Shown piece by piece: positions 7,814-8,592 of a DNA stretch of 8,592 nt. Each line of letters opens with the position of its first letter. Position 1 is the first letter of the stretch. Source of the stretch: Acidocella sp. 35-58-6 (GTDB lineage: Bacteria > Pseudomonadota > Alphaproteobacteria > Acetobacterales > Acetobacteraceae); assembly GCA_002281005.1 (NCBI GenBank), contig NCFD01000036.1, positions 1 through 8,592 on the forward strand. Reading direction: 5' to 3'. The translations under genes and the position numbers were made by a program. Below the pieces are notes generated by a model, which searched no databases, was not told the DNA's origin, and saw only the letters and a program-made list of their open reading frames with translations.

Positions 7814-7851
7814 GCCCCGCTAATCAAGCCATGCCGCATTAAACTTCGGAA
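7793..7851 (-). other. hisH-GNAT intergenic gap
   Basis: These 59 bases form the longest gap in the window. Apart from the start-codon hairpin and its ribosome-binding sequence I see nothing convincing: no -35/-10 pair that I would call and no terminator. The gap probably lies within one transcript. Confidence 0.5.
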
Positions 7852-8487
7852 TTACGGGTTCCAGGTGAGGAAATTACGCAAAATCTGGATGCCCACATCC
7901 TGGCTTTTTTCAACGTGGAACTGGGTTCCAGCCCGGTTACCTTTGGCCACCATGGCAACCACCGGCCCACCATAATCCGTATTGGCAATAATATCAGCCG
8001 GATCGCCGCCCGTGAGAGCATAAGAATGCACAAAATAGGCATGGTCACCGGGCATCAGCTTGTCGAGCAAATGATGGGCACCTGGTGTAAACGCCAACTC
8101 ATTCCAGCCCATGTGCGGCAAGCGCAACGACTCGCTGGGAAGCACCGCAATATCCCCGGCGATCCAGCCAAAACCGCGAGTGATTTGGTGCTCAAGTCCA
8201 CGTGTGGCCATCAATTGCATGCCCACGCAGATACCAAGAAAGGGGGCACCATCCGTAACCCGGGCCATCATCGCGTCTTGCAGGCCGTCAAAACTGGCGA
8301 GACCCGCCGCGCAATCAGCGAAGGCCCCTTGGCCGGGCAGAACGATCCTATCAGCCTTGCGCACAATTTCGGGGTTTGAGGTAACTCGGATATCGGAAGT
8401 AATGCCCTGCCGCTCAGCAGCCAGAGCCAGGCCGCGTGCCGCTGATGCTAAGTTGCCGCTGCCATAATCAATAACGGCAATGAGCAA
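7852..8487 (-). CDS. hisH: Imidazole glycerol phosphate synthase glutaminase subunit
   Basis: HisH is the class I glutamine amidotransferase that releases ammonia from glutamine and channels it into the HisF barrel. The 211-residue protein has the complete catalytic triad: nucleophile C87 in LGICVGMQL, then H191 and E193 in GTQFHVEKSQ. The oxyanion-strand segment LPGQGAF (50-55) and the N-terminal IDYGSGN are typical. The residue after the catalytic histidine is Val where many homologues have Pro, a mild variant. The start is a TTG at 8487 that directly abuts the hisB stop (TAATTG). AAGGG lies 10 bases upstream within the hisB 3' end. No other start fits the conserved N-terminus. Confidence 0.98.
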   Translation of the reverse strand: MLIAVIDYGSGNLASAARGLALAAERQGITSDIRVTSNPEIVRKADRIVLPGQGAFADCAAGLASFDGLQDAMMARVTDGAPFLGICVGMQLMATRGLEHQITRGFGWIAGDIAVLPSESLRLPHMGWNELAFTPGAHHLLDKLMPGDHAYFVHSYALTGGDPADIIANTDYGGPVVAMVAKGNRAGTQFHVEKSQDVGIQILRNFLTWNP

Positions 8488-8592
8488 TTACAGACTGCCC
8501 TTGGTTGAGGGTATCTCGCCAGCCACGCGCGGCTCAATGGCCACCGCCATTTTTAAGGCCCGGCCCATGGCCTTGAATGCAGCTTCCGCCAC
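8488..8592 (-). CDS. hisB: Imidazoleglycerol-phosphate dehydratase, C-terminal 34 residues
   Basis: Only the 3' end of this gene is in the window. The 34 residues read [18 protein letters not shown] then [16 protein letters not shown] before the TAA. EAAFKA-ARAL and the terminal IPSTKGSL are hallmarks of the HisB dehydratase, which turns imidazole glycerol phosphate into imidazole acetol phosphate (step 6). The stop touches the TTG start of hisH with no gap. Whether the missing part carries a phosphatase domain cannot be seen; alphaproteobacterial HisB is normally the dehydratase alone. Confidence 0.95.
   Translation of the reverse strand: MAEAAFKAMGRALKMAVAIEPRVAGEIPSTKGSL

Noticed and set aside
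7915..8379. A 154-codon + strand frame opposite hisH.
   Set aside because: It is a mirror frame of a conserved gene with both catalytic motifs, and no coding signature of its own is visible.
1..8592. A search for a new defence, mobile or CRISPR-like system.
   Set aside because: Every open stretch is explained by DNA repair, histidine synthesis or single known-family genes. I found no direct-repeat array, integrase, transposase or toxin-antitoxin pair.

Overview
The window is a gene-dense stretch of an ordinary-looking bacterial chromosome. By eye the GC content is a little under 60%, and there is no gap longer than 59 bases between genes. It most likely comes from an alphaproteobacterium, perhaps Rhodospirillales or Acetobacteraceae. 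The grounds are the gene order hisB-hisH-hisA-hisF-hisE followed by a HIT-family gene, the use of TTG and GTG starts, and an alphaproteobacterial style of UvrA. The lineage is inferred from gene order and protein style, not from a database match.

Left third, + strand (1-2835): uvrA, the damage-recognition ATPase of nucleotide excision repair, lacking only its first few codons, which lie upstream of the window. It runs head-on into the genes of the minus strand. The two facing stop codons are separated by only 5 bases, and a long imperfect stem-loop sits in the last codons of uvrA.

Rest of the window, - strand, read from right to left: the 3' end of hisB (IGP dehydratase), hisH (glutaminase subunit of IGP synthase), a GNAT-family acetyltransferase, hisA (ProFAR isomerase), hisF (cyclase subunit of IGP synthase), hisE (phosphoribosyl-ATP pyrophosphatase), a HIT/Hint-type nucleotide hydrolase, a full-length two-domain CHR (chromate) transporter, and a class I SAM methyltransferase. 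Junctions run from a 7-base overlap to 18-base gaps, except for the 59-base gap between hisH and the GNAT gene. The whole set could therefore be one transcript. HisE, HisA, HisH/HisF and HisB cover steps 2, 4, 5 and 6 of histidine synthesis; the genes for the remaining steps are not in the window. The GNAT, HIT, transporter and methyltransferase genes are passengers or accessory members whose link to histidine synthesis is not shown by the sequence.

I found no mobile element, CRISPR array, tRNA/rRNA, phage gene or recognisable defence system. The points most worth a second look are a perfect hairpin that traps the GTG start of the GNAT gene, the stem-loop at the 3' end of uvrA, a lysine/alanine-rich N-terminal extension on HisE, and the nearly gapless HIT-chrA-methyltransferase tail of the his cluster.
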